Source of the DNA: Parasediminibacterium sp046546515
GTDB taxonomy: Bacteria; Bacteroidota; Bacteroidia; Chitinophagales; Chitinophagaceae
Length of the DNA stretch: 64,000 nt
Assembly (NCBI RefSeq): GCF_046546515.1
Contig: NZ_JBKHKJ010000016.1
Location: 53,937-117,936, forward strand
Direction: 5' to 3'
Every line of letters starts with the position of its first letter. The first letter of the stretch is position 1. Below the pieces are notes generated by a model. It did not search any database and was not told where the DNA came from. It saw only the letters and a program-made list of their open reading frames with translations. Positions 57,508 through 64,000 of this stretch are shown in pieces. Position numbers and translations under genes: made by a program.

Positions 57508-59253
57508 TTAAGCATACTTTCTTTTCCTTGCCCATTGCAGCAACAAACCTGCCAAGATAACCAAGCCTATCGGTGCTGCTATATTAATCAATTGCCATGT
57601 AAGCCTTTCGGCTTCCAACTTTTTTTTATCCAGCAGGCGAAGGGTAAATTCTTTGTTCCTGCTTTCAAATATGCCATTGTTGCTTACCAAGTAGTCCACG
57701 CAATTTAACAAAAACTCACGGTTTGCAAAACGGTAGTTTTCAAATGGCAGCTCTCCCATGGCCAACGGCCCATTGGTAGCAGTAATGGCATTGGTAACAA
57801 TGTCTGCATCAGACATTACTATTTGCTTGCTATCATTTACACACATTGCAGCAAAAGGTTTGCCAGTTGCTTTTTGCACAGAATCTGTAACATTGCTAGT
57901 AAGCCTGTTTGCAAACAAAGATGTAAACTTTCCTTCCAACAACACTGCTATTGGGATATAGCTTTTAGTAAAACTCCTAAAATCGTTTTCGTCTTTTACA
58001 CTATTGGCGCTCACCAAGGCAGGCGTGGCCAGTGTTCGGCTATTGCTATCCGTTGCTAGTAAAATTGTTTTAGCAATGCCGGGGGATTTTACCGTATCGA
58101 TACTTGACGGGAATATGGGCAATACCTTGTCTAAATTTTTGGCAATAGGGTTGTTGTTAGTGCTTGCCAGCAAGGGGTAATAAGGCCAAGGCACACGCTC
58201 CATCCGGGGGCTTTTGTCGGGGTTATAACCAATAACAAGGGGTAGTTTAGAGCAATTCAAATCCTGCACCAAATCGCCATTGATGCGTACGCCATACCTA
58301 AAAAGTATGTCATCAATATTCAGGTTGCGGTCATAAGCCACATATTCACTCTTGCTACGCATTAAGCTATCTAGCTCTGCGTGCAATTTATCTATGCACC
58401 AGATTATTTTGCCGCCATTCATTACATATTGATCTAGCTTCAGTTTGTCTTCATCGCTAAAAGGGTTCGTGGGTTTTACTATCAGCAAAGCCCCAATTTT
58501 AGCTGGGTCCGGGTATGCTTCCCTCAGGTTAAATACGCCGAGCTTATACTCTGTACGCAGGCTTTCCCCCAAATCATTTACTGTGCGGTCTATAGGCTCG
58601 CCATTGCCAATGGTGTAGGCAATGGTAGGTACTGTGGTGCGGGTAAGTTTGTCAATGGCATTGGCAAACTTAAATTCCAAGAGGGCTTCGGCTGCATTGC
58701 GTGTGGCTTCGGCATCCTCCTGAGGTATGTCGTTTACCACATTAAATTGCTTGTACACTTTTTTGCTGCTCCGCAAATCCACCGCAACAGGCCGCTTGCC
58801 GCCGTAGCTTACCAATGCCGATGGGATGATTAATTGGTTGGTTTGCTTTTCGTGCTTGTTCTCGGTTACTTCGCTGCGCTCAAACACCACGCCTAGCCTG
58901 GCAAGGCTATCGTACAACATTGCCTTGGCAGTATCCTCTTTTAAGTCTTCGCCGGGTTTTTCAAAGCTTACTTGGATATTGTTGTTCGATACTTGTTTTA
59001 GTTCGTCTAGAAAATCTTTGGTGGCAATGCTTAGTTTTTTATAATCGACTGGCAGGTCGCCCGTAAGGAATACCTGCACTTTTACCACATCATCCACATT
59101 ATTCAACAGCTTTTTTGTGGAAGCATTCAGGCTAAAACGTTTTTCTGCTGTAAGGTCCAAACGGTAGGAAACAAAAGAGACGGCATATACTATTGCTATG
59201 AATAGCACTACCATTAGGGCCCAACTATATTTATAATTCAATAATTTTTGCAT
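57508..59253 (-). CDS. gldG: Gliding motility-associated ABC transporter auxiliary protein GldG
   Basis: 581 residues with one N-terminal membrane segment (WALMVVLFIAIVYAVSFVSY) and one near the C-terminus (WQLINIAAPIGLVILAGLLLQWARKRKYA). The periplasmic body begins LDLTAEKRFSLNASTKKLLNNVDDVVKVQVFLTGDLP, the GldG/DUF4350-like pattern, and contains VPTIAYTIGNGEP and LDQYVMNGGKIIWCIDKLHAEL. It works with GldF and the ATPase GldA (not in the window) in gliding or T9SS function. A toxin-antitoxin pair separates it from gldF. Confidence 0.95.
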   Translation of the reverse strand: MQKLLNYKYSWALMVVLFIAIVYAVSFVSYRLDLTAEKRFSLNASTKKLLNNVDDVVKVQVFLTGDLPVDYKKLSIATKDFLDELKQVSNNNIQVSFEKPGEDLKEDTAKAMLYDSLARLGVVFERSEVTENKHEKQTNQLIIPSALVSYGGKRPVAVDLRSSKKVYKQFNVVNDIPQEDAEATRNAAEALLEFKFANAIDKLTRTTVPTIAYTIGNGEPIDRTVNDLGESLRTEYKLGVFNLREAYPDPAKIGALLIVKPTNPFSDEDKLKLDQYVMNGGKIIWCIDKLHAELDSLMRSKSEYVAYDRNLNIDDILFRYGVRINGDLVQDLNCSKLPLVIGYNPDKSPRMERVPWPYYPLLASTNNNPIAKNLDKVLPIFPSSIDTVKSPGIAKTILLATDSNSRTLATPALVSANSVKDENDFRSFTKSYIPIAVLLEGKFTSLFANRLTSNVTDSVQKATGKPFAAMCVNDSKQIVMSDADIVTNAITATNGPLAMGELPFENYRFANREFLLNCVDYLVSNNGIFESRNKEFTLRLLDKKKLEAERLTWQLINIAAPIGLVILAGLLLQWARKRKYA

Positions 59254-59315
59254 GGTGTTTTTTAATGTGTACTACTGATTAAAAGAAAAGAATTGTCATC
59301 TGTCATTTGGAGATG

Positions 59316-59771
59316 CTATTCATTTGCTTCTTTTAGTGCCAGTAGCTCAATTTCTAGCGATACCCTAAAATCAGTCTTCTTTATTTTTTCCAGGAGTGGT
59401 TTAATGGAGGGGATTATCCCCTTTAACTTTGCCTTAACAAGTACACCAATTGTACTTGTAAGCGAAATTCCAAGTTTTTCCGCTATTTTCCTTGCTTTAT
59501 AATCATCTAAAATCACTGTACAGTCGGGTATTTCGAGTGCTAATGCTATAGCACTTGATTCGCCTTTATCAATTTGCATTTCCAAAATTTGTTGCCTGTA
59601 TTTGTCAGTAGCTGTTGCAAGTTCCACCCATTCAGGAAGGTCATCGCCATATTCCTTGGCTATATCAGGTGTAGTTATAATTTGCCCATACACTTTTTGC
59701 AAAAGAGTAAGCTCGCCAATATTTGCTAGAATGATAAAACAACTAGTATCTGAAATGATGATTTTACGCAT
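59316..59771 (-). CDS. DUF3368/PIN-like toxin of a toxin-antitoxin pair
   Basis: 151 residues with a PIN-like nuclease pattern: IIISDTSCFIILANIGEL (first Asp), IDKGESSAIALAL (Glu) and CTVILDDYKARKIAEKLGI (paired Asp), then GTIGVLVKAKLKG-like. DUF3368 proteins are toxins paired with UPF0175 antitoxins. The start overlaps the antitoxin gene end by 8 bases. The presumed action is cleavage of RNA; not shown here. Confidence 0.9.
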   Translation of the reverse strand: MRKIIISDTSCFIILANIGELTLLQKVYGQIITTPDIAKEYGDDLPEWVELATATDKYRQQILEMQIDKGESSAIALALEIPDCTVILDDYKARKIAEKLGISLTSTIGVLVKAKLKGIIPSIKPLLEKIKKTDFRVSLEIELLALKEANE

Positions 59772-59991
59772 TTGCTACGTCTCTTGATAAATCTGATGCA
59801 GGAAAATTAAAAATAGAAACATCATAGCTGCCTAATAATTCTGCAAAAGTGCGTTTAGTTAAACCTGCTACTTCTGCGGCTTGCCCGAGTGAAAGTTTAC
59901 CTTGCTCATACAAACGGGTAGAAACAAGCATAGCTAAGTCCCTGTTGTTTACTTCTAATGAATCCGGTATGTCGAGTGTTAATGTTTTCAT
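59764..59991 (-). CDS. UPF0175-family antitoxin
   Basis: 75 residues. The body KLSLGQAAEVAGLTKRTFAELLGSYDVSIFNFPASDL is the UPF0175 helix-turn-helix-like signature, and the end binds the toxin in related pairs. It may have its own promoter: TACCTTTG occurs on the minus strand at 60003-59996, just before the ATG, without a well-spaced -33 box. It is inserted between gldF and gldG, which are usually adjacent. Confidence 0.9.
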   Translation of the reverse strand: MKTLTLDIPDSLEVNNRDLAMLVSTRLYEQGKLSLGQAAEVAGLTKRTFAELLGSYDVSIFNFPASDLSRDVANA

Positions 59992-60060
59992 TGTTCAAAG
60001 GTAACTAATTAAAAAAGCCATAATAGGCAATGTTTTAGGCTAAAATGGAGATGCTTTCTT

Positions 60061-60783
60061 CTATCGCTTCAAAATATTCCTCTGCGTAACCAGCAAAAAC
60101 AAAACAATCAACCCAACAAAATAAATCATGTCCCTTAAATCTACCACGCCACGGCTTATGCTTCGGTAGTGGGCGTGTATGCCCAGCATTTCTATATAAT
60201 AATCTCCCCCTGCCTTGAAAACAGGCAACCTGCTGATGGCATCAAACCCATTGTATAGTAAAAAACAAACAAATGCCCCAGCAATAAATGCAACTACTGT
60301 ATTGTTAGTAAAACTGCTGGCACAAATGCCCACGGAGGTGTAAACTGCCCCTAAAAATACAAGACCAAAATAGCTGCCGATTGTTGCGCCCATATCAATG
60401 CCGCCAATGCTGCTTAACGCCTGTATAGACACGGCATAAATAACCGTTGGCACCAATGCGGCTACCACAATCAACAAGGAGCCAAAGAATTTGCCGCCTA
60501 CTATTTGTGCCGGCCGCAAGGGCAATGTTTTTAATATCTCAAAAGTGCCGCCCTTGTATTCGTCGGCAATGCTGCGCATGGTAACGGTAGGCACTAGGAA
60601 CAATAAAATAAAAGGGGTAGTGTTGAAAAAGCCGCCGAGGGTGGCATAGCCAAAGTCGAGCAGGTTGCTGTCTGGGAACACAAAGAGCAGCAAGCCATTG
60701 AGCAAAAGGAATACAATAATGGCCAAGTAGCCCGTGAGGCTGCTGAAAAATTGCTGCCATTCTTTTTTACAAATCATCCACAT
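60061..60783 (-). CDS. gldF: Gliding motility-associated ABC transporter permease GldF
   Basis: 240 residues and six predicted membrane segments, beginning MWMICKKEWQQFFSSLTGYLAIIVFLLLNGLLLFVF. TMRSIADEYKGGTFEILKTLPLRPAQIVGGKF is the ABC2-type permease loop with the EAA-like motif. The end RSISRGVVDLRDMIYFVGLIVLFLLVTQR is typical of GldF. It forms the membrane channel part of the GldAFG transporter. A 173-bp MITE inserted 57 bp upstream of the start may affect its promoter. Confidence 0.94.
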   Translation of the reverse strand: MWMICKKEWQQFFSSLTGYLAIIVFLLLNGLLLFVFPDSNLLDFGYATLGGFFNTTPFILLFLVPTVTMRSIADEYKGGTFEILKTLPLRPAQIVGGKFFGSLLIVVAALVPTVIYAVSIQALSSIGGIDMGATIGSYFGLVFLGAVYTSVGICASSFTNNTVVAFIAGAFVCFLLYNGFDAISRLPVFKAGGDYYIEMLGIHAHYRSISRGVVDLRDMIYFVGLIVLFLLVTQRNILKR

Positions 60784-60839
60784 GGCTTCAAAAATAATCT
60801 TCTTGTGGATTTGTGGGTATATTATTATGTTTTGTTTAA

Positions 60840-61012
60840 CCCGGATTATGCAGTTGACTTCGTTATGAAAGGCTCAAATGCAATAAATACAAGTATTTGA
60901 GCCGAATTTTTGGTCGAAAACATAGTGAACTATGGCAAGGCTAAAAAATCAAGCAAATGCTTGTGTTTGAAGTAGTTGAGTCTTGCAATAGATTTCAACT
61001 GCAAAATCCGGG
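60840..61012. mobile_element. 173-bp MITE, copy B
   Basis: Reverse orientation relative to copy A at 29344-29516, same length and nearly the same sequence. Ends CCCGGATTATGCAGTTGA and TCAACTGCAAAATCCGGG; 5-bp direct repeats TTTAA at 60835-60839 and 61013-61017. It sits directly upstream of gldF. Confidence 0.88.
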
Positions 61013-61016
61013 TTTA

Positions 61017-61080
61017 ACCACATTGGCTATATGTTTTTTGCCACAAAGCCATAAAAACAGGAAGAAGCACAAAGAAAATG
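61017..61080. repeat. Dispersed CCACAAAG-type repeat, copy 8
   Basis: GCCACAAAGCCATAAAAACA then GAAGAAGCACAAAGAAAA follows the MITE copy B directly. Match to the consensus is looser than in other copies. Confidence 0.5.
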
Positions 61081-61332
61081 GGGAAAGGAGAAAAAAGCAG
61101 CCTAATTCTTTTTTGAGGTACTGATTAGTTTTGAAAACAATTATGGCTTAAAATTCCAATCACGATTGAACAATAGTAGCCACGGGTGCCATACTTGGTA
61201 AACAATTATAATTGAGGGCTAAACCTAAAAGGATTGAACTCTTATTTTTTAAACAATAAAAATTGCCATGCATTATCTGTATAGGCACGTTTCCTAAATA
61301 ACCTTCCCCAATCCAATTAATTTCTAAAAGAT

Positions 61333-61420
61333 TACTTAACCCCAAAGAACACAAAGATTTTGCGCAAAAAACACAATGCAATTATATTAAGACAAACTTT
61401 TCACTTTAAGGACACAAAAC
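61333..61420. repeat. Dispersed CCACAAAG-type repeat, copy 9 (long form)
   Basis: AACCCCAAAGAACACAAAGA, TTTTGCGCAAAAAACACAAT and TTTTCACTTTAAGGACACAA parallel 42358-42450. The 61081-61510 stretch otherwise shows no gene. Confidence 0.6.
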
Positions 61421-61510
61421 AGTAATGTTAAGTCAGCAAAGTGAAGAAAGCCTTATTTGAAAATGGTGAAAGTTTTTTTTAAAAGTTATTATGTAGGTTA
61501 ATTAGGATAA

Positions 61511-61558
61511 AACATTAAATAAGGGTTTGGGCATGTACCCAAACCCTTATTTAATGTT
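61511..61558 (-). terminator. Strong hairpin terminator of the 61572 lipoprotein gene
   Basis: The 21-base arms 61511-61531 and 61538-61558 are perfectly complementary (core AATAAGGGTTTGGG/CCCAAACCCTTATT) around the 6-base loop CATGTA. It lies 13 bp after the stop codon and may work in both directions. Confidence 0.85.
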
Positions 61559-61571
61559 GAAGAAGAAGCAA

Positions 61572-62069
61572 TTAATTAACTTTAGTCAAAACAAAAGTAC
61601 CACCTCCGGTTGGTGTAGGGTAATTTTGCCAAATTCCAGAGGTAAGTGTACCTGTATTTTTATTAAATAATGCTACATGCTTTTCTTTCACTCCAATATT
61701 GGATTGTATCCCATATATACAAGTAGTAATACTAATTAAAGTGTCACCATGCAATTGCCATTTCCCAGTACTAAAGTGTTGTACACTAGCACCTATGGTT
61801 TCATTTACCAATGTGCTATCAGGCTTAATTGTAAAACTGAAATACTGGTTCCCAGAAGAAGGCATCCCAGTAGTTGTATAATACCCAATCCACAAACCAG
61901 TCAGGCTCAATTTCGCATTAGGGCAATACTGAACGCTGTCGTGTACTATTATGGTATCAGTTTTTACAGCAGGATTAGCGATTGCCTTATGACAGCTACT
62001 CATTTGAATAATTGTAATAGCGGCAGCAAATACAGTTAGTAGAAAAGAACCCATTAATAGCTTTTTCAT
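61572..62069 (-). CDS. Small lipoprotein, paralogue of the gltB-gltD lipoprotein
   Basis: 165 residues. Signal peptide with lipid-anchor Cys at 26 (IIQMSSCHKA). Then KTDTIIVHDSVQYCPNAKLSLTGLW, followed by a small beta-domain with YFSFTIKPDSTLVNETI, GKWQLHGDTLISITT and a C-terminal TGGGTFVLTKVN. The plan (anchor at 26, DTIIVxDSV, GTxxL near the end) matches the 47887 product. The strand order also recalls lipocalin-like DUF4488/DUF5004-type lipoproteins, but I do not assign it. A homologous repeat block lies 240 bp upstream. Function unknown. Confidence 0.8.
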   Translation of the reverse strand: MKKLLMGSFLLTVFAAAITIIQMSSCHKAIANPAVKTDTIIVHDSVQYCPNAKLSLTGLWIGYYTTTGMPSSGNQYFSFTIKPDSTLVNETIGASVQHFSTGKWQLHGDTLISITTCIYGIQSNIGVKEKHVALFNKNTGTLTSGIWQNYPTPTGGGTFVLTKVN

Positions 62070-62309
62070 TTTCAGTATTAAAGCAGTTAAAAAAATTTTA
62101 TAATAAAAACAAAAATAGCTGTTTAGGCTGAATAAGTTTATAGGGGGTGAATGAAAGTTTTTCGCTTAGTTATTAAAAAATCAAACTAGCCCAACCTCAC
62201 CCCTACCGAAAGACCGGGACAAGTTACCCAAAGGAAAAGATATCAAGAACAGGGCAAGGGGACAATATTTGCATATTTTTAATAATATATTTTTTATCTT
62301 GCTTTGTAT

Positions 62310-62577
62310 TAAAATAGTTTCAGTTTTGCCATTTTTGTGGGATTATTACACTGTTTCTTTTTTCAAAAATCGTTGCCATACTTGTAAGCCATTGATTATC
62401 AACAATAACATCAAATTTTCGTGAGTGATTCCTGCGTATTTTGTGCTTTATTTTTGAGTGTTTTATGCTCATTTTTTGCATAATTTATGCGTATTTCTGC
62501 GTATTTTACAGCTATAAATACAAAACTAAATTTTGGGACTATAACTATCTTAATATTAGTAAAAAAACAACTACGAT
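62310..62577. repeat. Homologous intergenic block B with an 11-bp tandem array
   Basis: Counterpart of 26053-26333: same edges (ATAGTTTCAGTTTTGCCA; AACTACGATT), same CATTGATTATCAACAA core, same array type. The array at 62434-62510 consists of five 11-bp units (GCGTATTTTGT, GCTTTATTTTT, GAGTGTTTTAT, GCTCATTTTTT, GCATAATTTAT), then the same 10-bp GCGTATTTCT as in block A, then GCGTATTTTAC. Like block A it lies upstream of a minus-strand gene for an envelope protein. Confidence 0.78.
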
Positions 62578-62734
62578 TAGAATGCCAAGACACTAGTTTT
62601 GCAAGTAGTTTGTATTAAGTTCATTTCTAAACAAAGGTAAGGTTTTTATAGATTGAGGAGCATACGGACAAAGCGAAAAAGTTTTATGCACCCGTTTATA
62701 GGAGTGCATTTCAAAATTTAGTTTTTTATTGTTT

Positions 62735-62756
62735 TCAACTGCAAAATCTAGGTTTA
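62735..62756. repeat. Solo end of the 173-bp MITE family
   Basis: TTTTCAACTGCAAAATCTAG with GTTTAA matches the terminal repeat of copies A and B with two changes. No second end was found nearby. Confidence 0.55.
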
Positions 62757-62762
62757 AAAAGT

Positions 62763-62819
62763 ATCCTATATGGGGGAAATTTTGGATACTCATGGGGGAA
62801 TATTTCCCCCATATAGGAT
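62763..62819. other. 18-bp perfect inverted repeat with G5/C5 tracts
   Basis: ATCCTATATGGGGGAAAT (62763-62780) and its exact reverse complement (62802-62819) enclose 21 bases. The loop contains a third partial copy, CATGGGGGAATAT. No T-run follows, so a terminator is unlikely. Confidence 0.8.
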
Positions 62820-62934
62820 TTTCATTTTGGACTATATACCTATTCATGCCAATTTTACATTAAAGGAGCATAGGGGCATTTTGGCCTTACCTCCCGATTC
62901 GAATGTTGGTTGGCTTAGGAAAATGATAATCCAC

Positions 62935-63022
62935 CATCAAAATCTTATCAGTTTCTTATCAATAAATCATCAATCTACTATAGTAAAACTATCATTCCAT
63001 TATCAATACATTATCATAAAAT
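62935..63022. repeat. 11-bp tandem array, second sequence type
   Basis: Eight consecutive units of exactly 11 bp: CATCAAAATCT, TATCAGTTTCT, TATCAATAAAT, CATCAATCTAC, TATAGTAAAAC, TATCATTCCAT, TATCAATACAT, TATCATAAAAT. The consensus is TATCAnnnnnT; only the TATCA part is kept. It lies about 400 bp upstream of frr. Confidence 0.8.
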
Positions 63023-63419
63023 TCACTTAAATTATAATAAAAAATGAGGCTTAAAAAACACAAACAACTGAATATCAATTAATTACAGGCAAAAAGGAGA
63101 AATAGCAAAAAAATAAATCACTTAAAAGCAGAAAATAAGCCATTCCAAATCTTCACTTAGTTCTTCTTATTCCCTCGTTTGTTCTTGCTCCATTTCCCTT
63201 GTTCTTGCCCCCCTCTCCCTTTGGATAGGGTTGGGGTGGTGTTGGGCTGAGCTGAGGCCAGGATCTAGGGTGGGGGCTTTCACAATCAAATAGTAAAGCT
63301 TCTTCTAAATAAAAAAGGGCAATAAAAAGTGAAGATTTGAAATGCACCCCTTCAAAGTCTGTATTGCCTTTGTATCTTTTCATTCCTTATTTTCGCCACT
63401 ATTCAAAAAGAAATAAGCC
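63023..63419. other. Gene-free stretch before frr
   Basis: AT-rich DNA with a GC-rich segment near 63180-63260 (CCCTTTGGATAGGGTTGGGG) that is a rough inverted counterpart of 62190-62260 and resembles 47700-47800. No gene, RNA or clear promoter was recognised; frr may be read from a start near 63370 (TGCCTTTG is an imperfect -7 box). Confidence 0.4.
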
Positions 63420-63983
63420 ATGCAAGAAGACATAGACCTGATATTGGAAGACACAGAGGATAGTATGAAAAAAGCCATCAACCACTTGGAAGCAGAACTG
63501 GTAAAAATACGCGCAGGCAAAGTAAGCCCTAACATGCTAGATGGCATTACCGTGGAATATTATGATGTGCCTACGCCTATTGCACAGGTGGCCAACATTA
63601 CAGTTATGGATGCCCGTACGCTTACCATACAACCGTGGGAGAAGAAGATGTTAGCACAAATAGACCGTGCCATCATGGGTGCTAATATTGGCGTAACGCC
63701 ACAAAACGATGGCGTGCAAATACGTTTGTTTATGCCGCCGCTTACAGAAGAAAGGCGTAAAGACATGGTAAAAAAAGCAGGTGGCGAGGGCGAGCAAGCC
63801 AAGATAGCCATCCGCAATATCCGCAGGGACGGCATTGAGCAAATTAAAAAACTACAAAAAGACGGCCTTAGCGAAGACATTGCCAAAGGCACCGAAAAAT
63901 TAATACAAGATATAACGGACAAATTTATTGCACTGGTAGAAAAACATTTGGCTGCCAAGGAAAAAGAAATGATGACGATATAG
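63420..63983 (+). CDS. frr: Ribosome recycling factor
   Basis: 187 residues, full length. The start is ILEDTEDSMKKAINHLEAELVKIRAGKVSPNMLDGITVEYYDVPTPIAQVANI, with the conserved RAGKVSP; later PPLTEERRKDMVKKAGGEGEQAKIAIRNIRRDG, the RRF signature. It splits the post-termination ribosome together with EF-G. No pyrH, its frequent neighbour, is visible upstream; a 1.3-kb repeat-rich gap precedes it. Confidence 0.97.
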   Translation: MQEDIDLILEDTEDSMKKAINHLEAELVKIRAGKVSPNMLDGITVEYYDVPTPIAQVANITVMDARTLTIQPWEKKMLAQIDRAIMGANIGVTPQNDGVQIRLFMPPLTEERRKDMVKKAGGEGEQAKIAIRNIRRDGIEQIKKLQKDGLSEDIAKGTEKLIQDITDKFIALVEKHLAAKEKEMMTI

Positions 63984-64000
63984 TAGTCATAAGTAGTAAG

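Noticed and set aside
61160..61381. Minus-strand ORF of 73 codons
   Set aside because: It overlaps a dispersed repeat and has no recognisable domain or leader.
62593..62847. Minus-strand ORF of 84 codons
   Set aside because: It reads through the 18-bp inverted repeat and the solo MITE end; the translation has no domain.
62935..63022. Possible CRISPR or DnaA-box origin cluster
   Set aside because: The units lack spacers and do not match TTATNCACA; no dnaA or dnaN genes are nearby.
63153..63383. Minus-strand ORF of 76 codons before frr
   Set aside because: Proline-rich reading of a GC-rich intergenic palindrome region; similar non-coding segments occur at 47700 and 62190.

Overview
The window looks like chromosome of a member of Bacteroidota, most likely of the Chitinophagaceae type. 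The evidence is AT-rich intergenic DNA, weak ribosome binding sites, a TAnnTTTG-type promoter, C-terminal type IX secretion (T9SS) sorting domains, GldF/GldG gliding genes, a MurF-Alr fusion, and a TonB-dependent receptor with an N-terminal carboxypeptidase-like domain. No rRNA, tRNA, CRISPR array or prophage was recognised.

Layout. (1) 1-7809: the N-terminal 2603 codons of a giant repetitive surface protein on the minus strand, cut by the window edge. (2) 8517-33336: a polysaccharide-degradation region. It holds a 1518-residue secreted multidomain protein, a DUF5703 protein, GH39, two alginate-lyase-superfamily proteins, a GH43 related to exo-galactanases, a TonB-dependent receptor followed by a beta-helix lipoprotein in the place where SusD usually stands, a heparinase II/III-type lyase and a lipoprotein esterase. 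Near-palindromic LacI-type sites (TGCATAAACGTTTAATC-like) precede three transcription units, which suggests shared control by a regulator outside the window. (3) 33536-45205: housekeeping and accessory genes: haem-binding protein, phosphoketolase overlapping class I aldolase, YceI, an outer-membrane barrel, a GlxA-type regulator divergent from DinB and SRPBCC genes, MtfA-like peptidase, Mrp ATPase and a GNAT. (4) 45206-46159: two direct copies of a palindromic repeat around a frameshifted GIY-YIG nuclease gene. (5) 46160-54384: gltB, a small lipoprotein gene, gltD, and ilvA. (6) 54985-60783: gldF, a UPF0175/DUF3368 toxin-antitoxin pair, gldG and murF-alr. (7) 60784-63419: repeat-rich, nearly gene-free DNA with one lipoprotein gene. 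(8) frr at 63420.

How the genes work together. The secreted lyases and hydrolases of region 2 would cut a uronate- and pentose- or galactose-containing glycan. The TonB receptor with its lipoprotein would import fragments, and the phosphoketolase/aldolase pair could take part in pentose-phosphate metabolism downstream. The substrate is inferred from family mixture only.

The intergenic DNA is unusually rich in mobile and repeat structure: a decayed IS1-family element with terminal inverted repeats, a 72-codon relic of a second GH39 gene, a 256-bp hairpin element with a 10-bp target duplication, two 173-bp MITE copies with 5-bp duplications, a dispersed CCACGAAG-type repeat family, two homologous blocks carrying 11-bp tandem arrays with phased T-tracts, a third 11-bp array of different sequence, and decayed genes of a retropepsin-like protease and a GIY-YIG nuclease.
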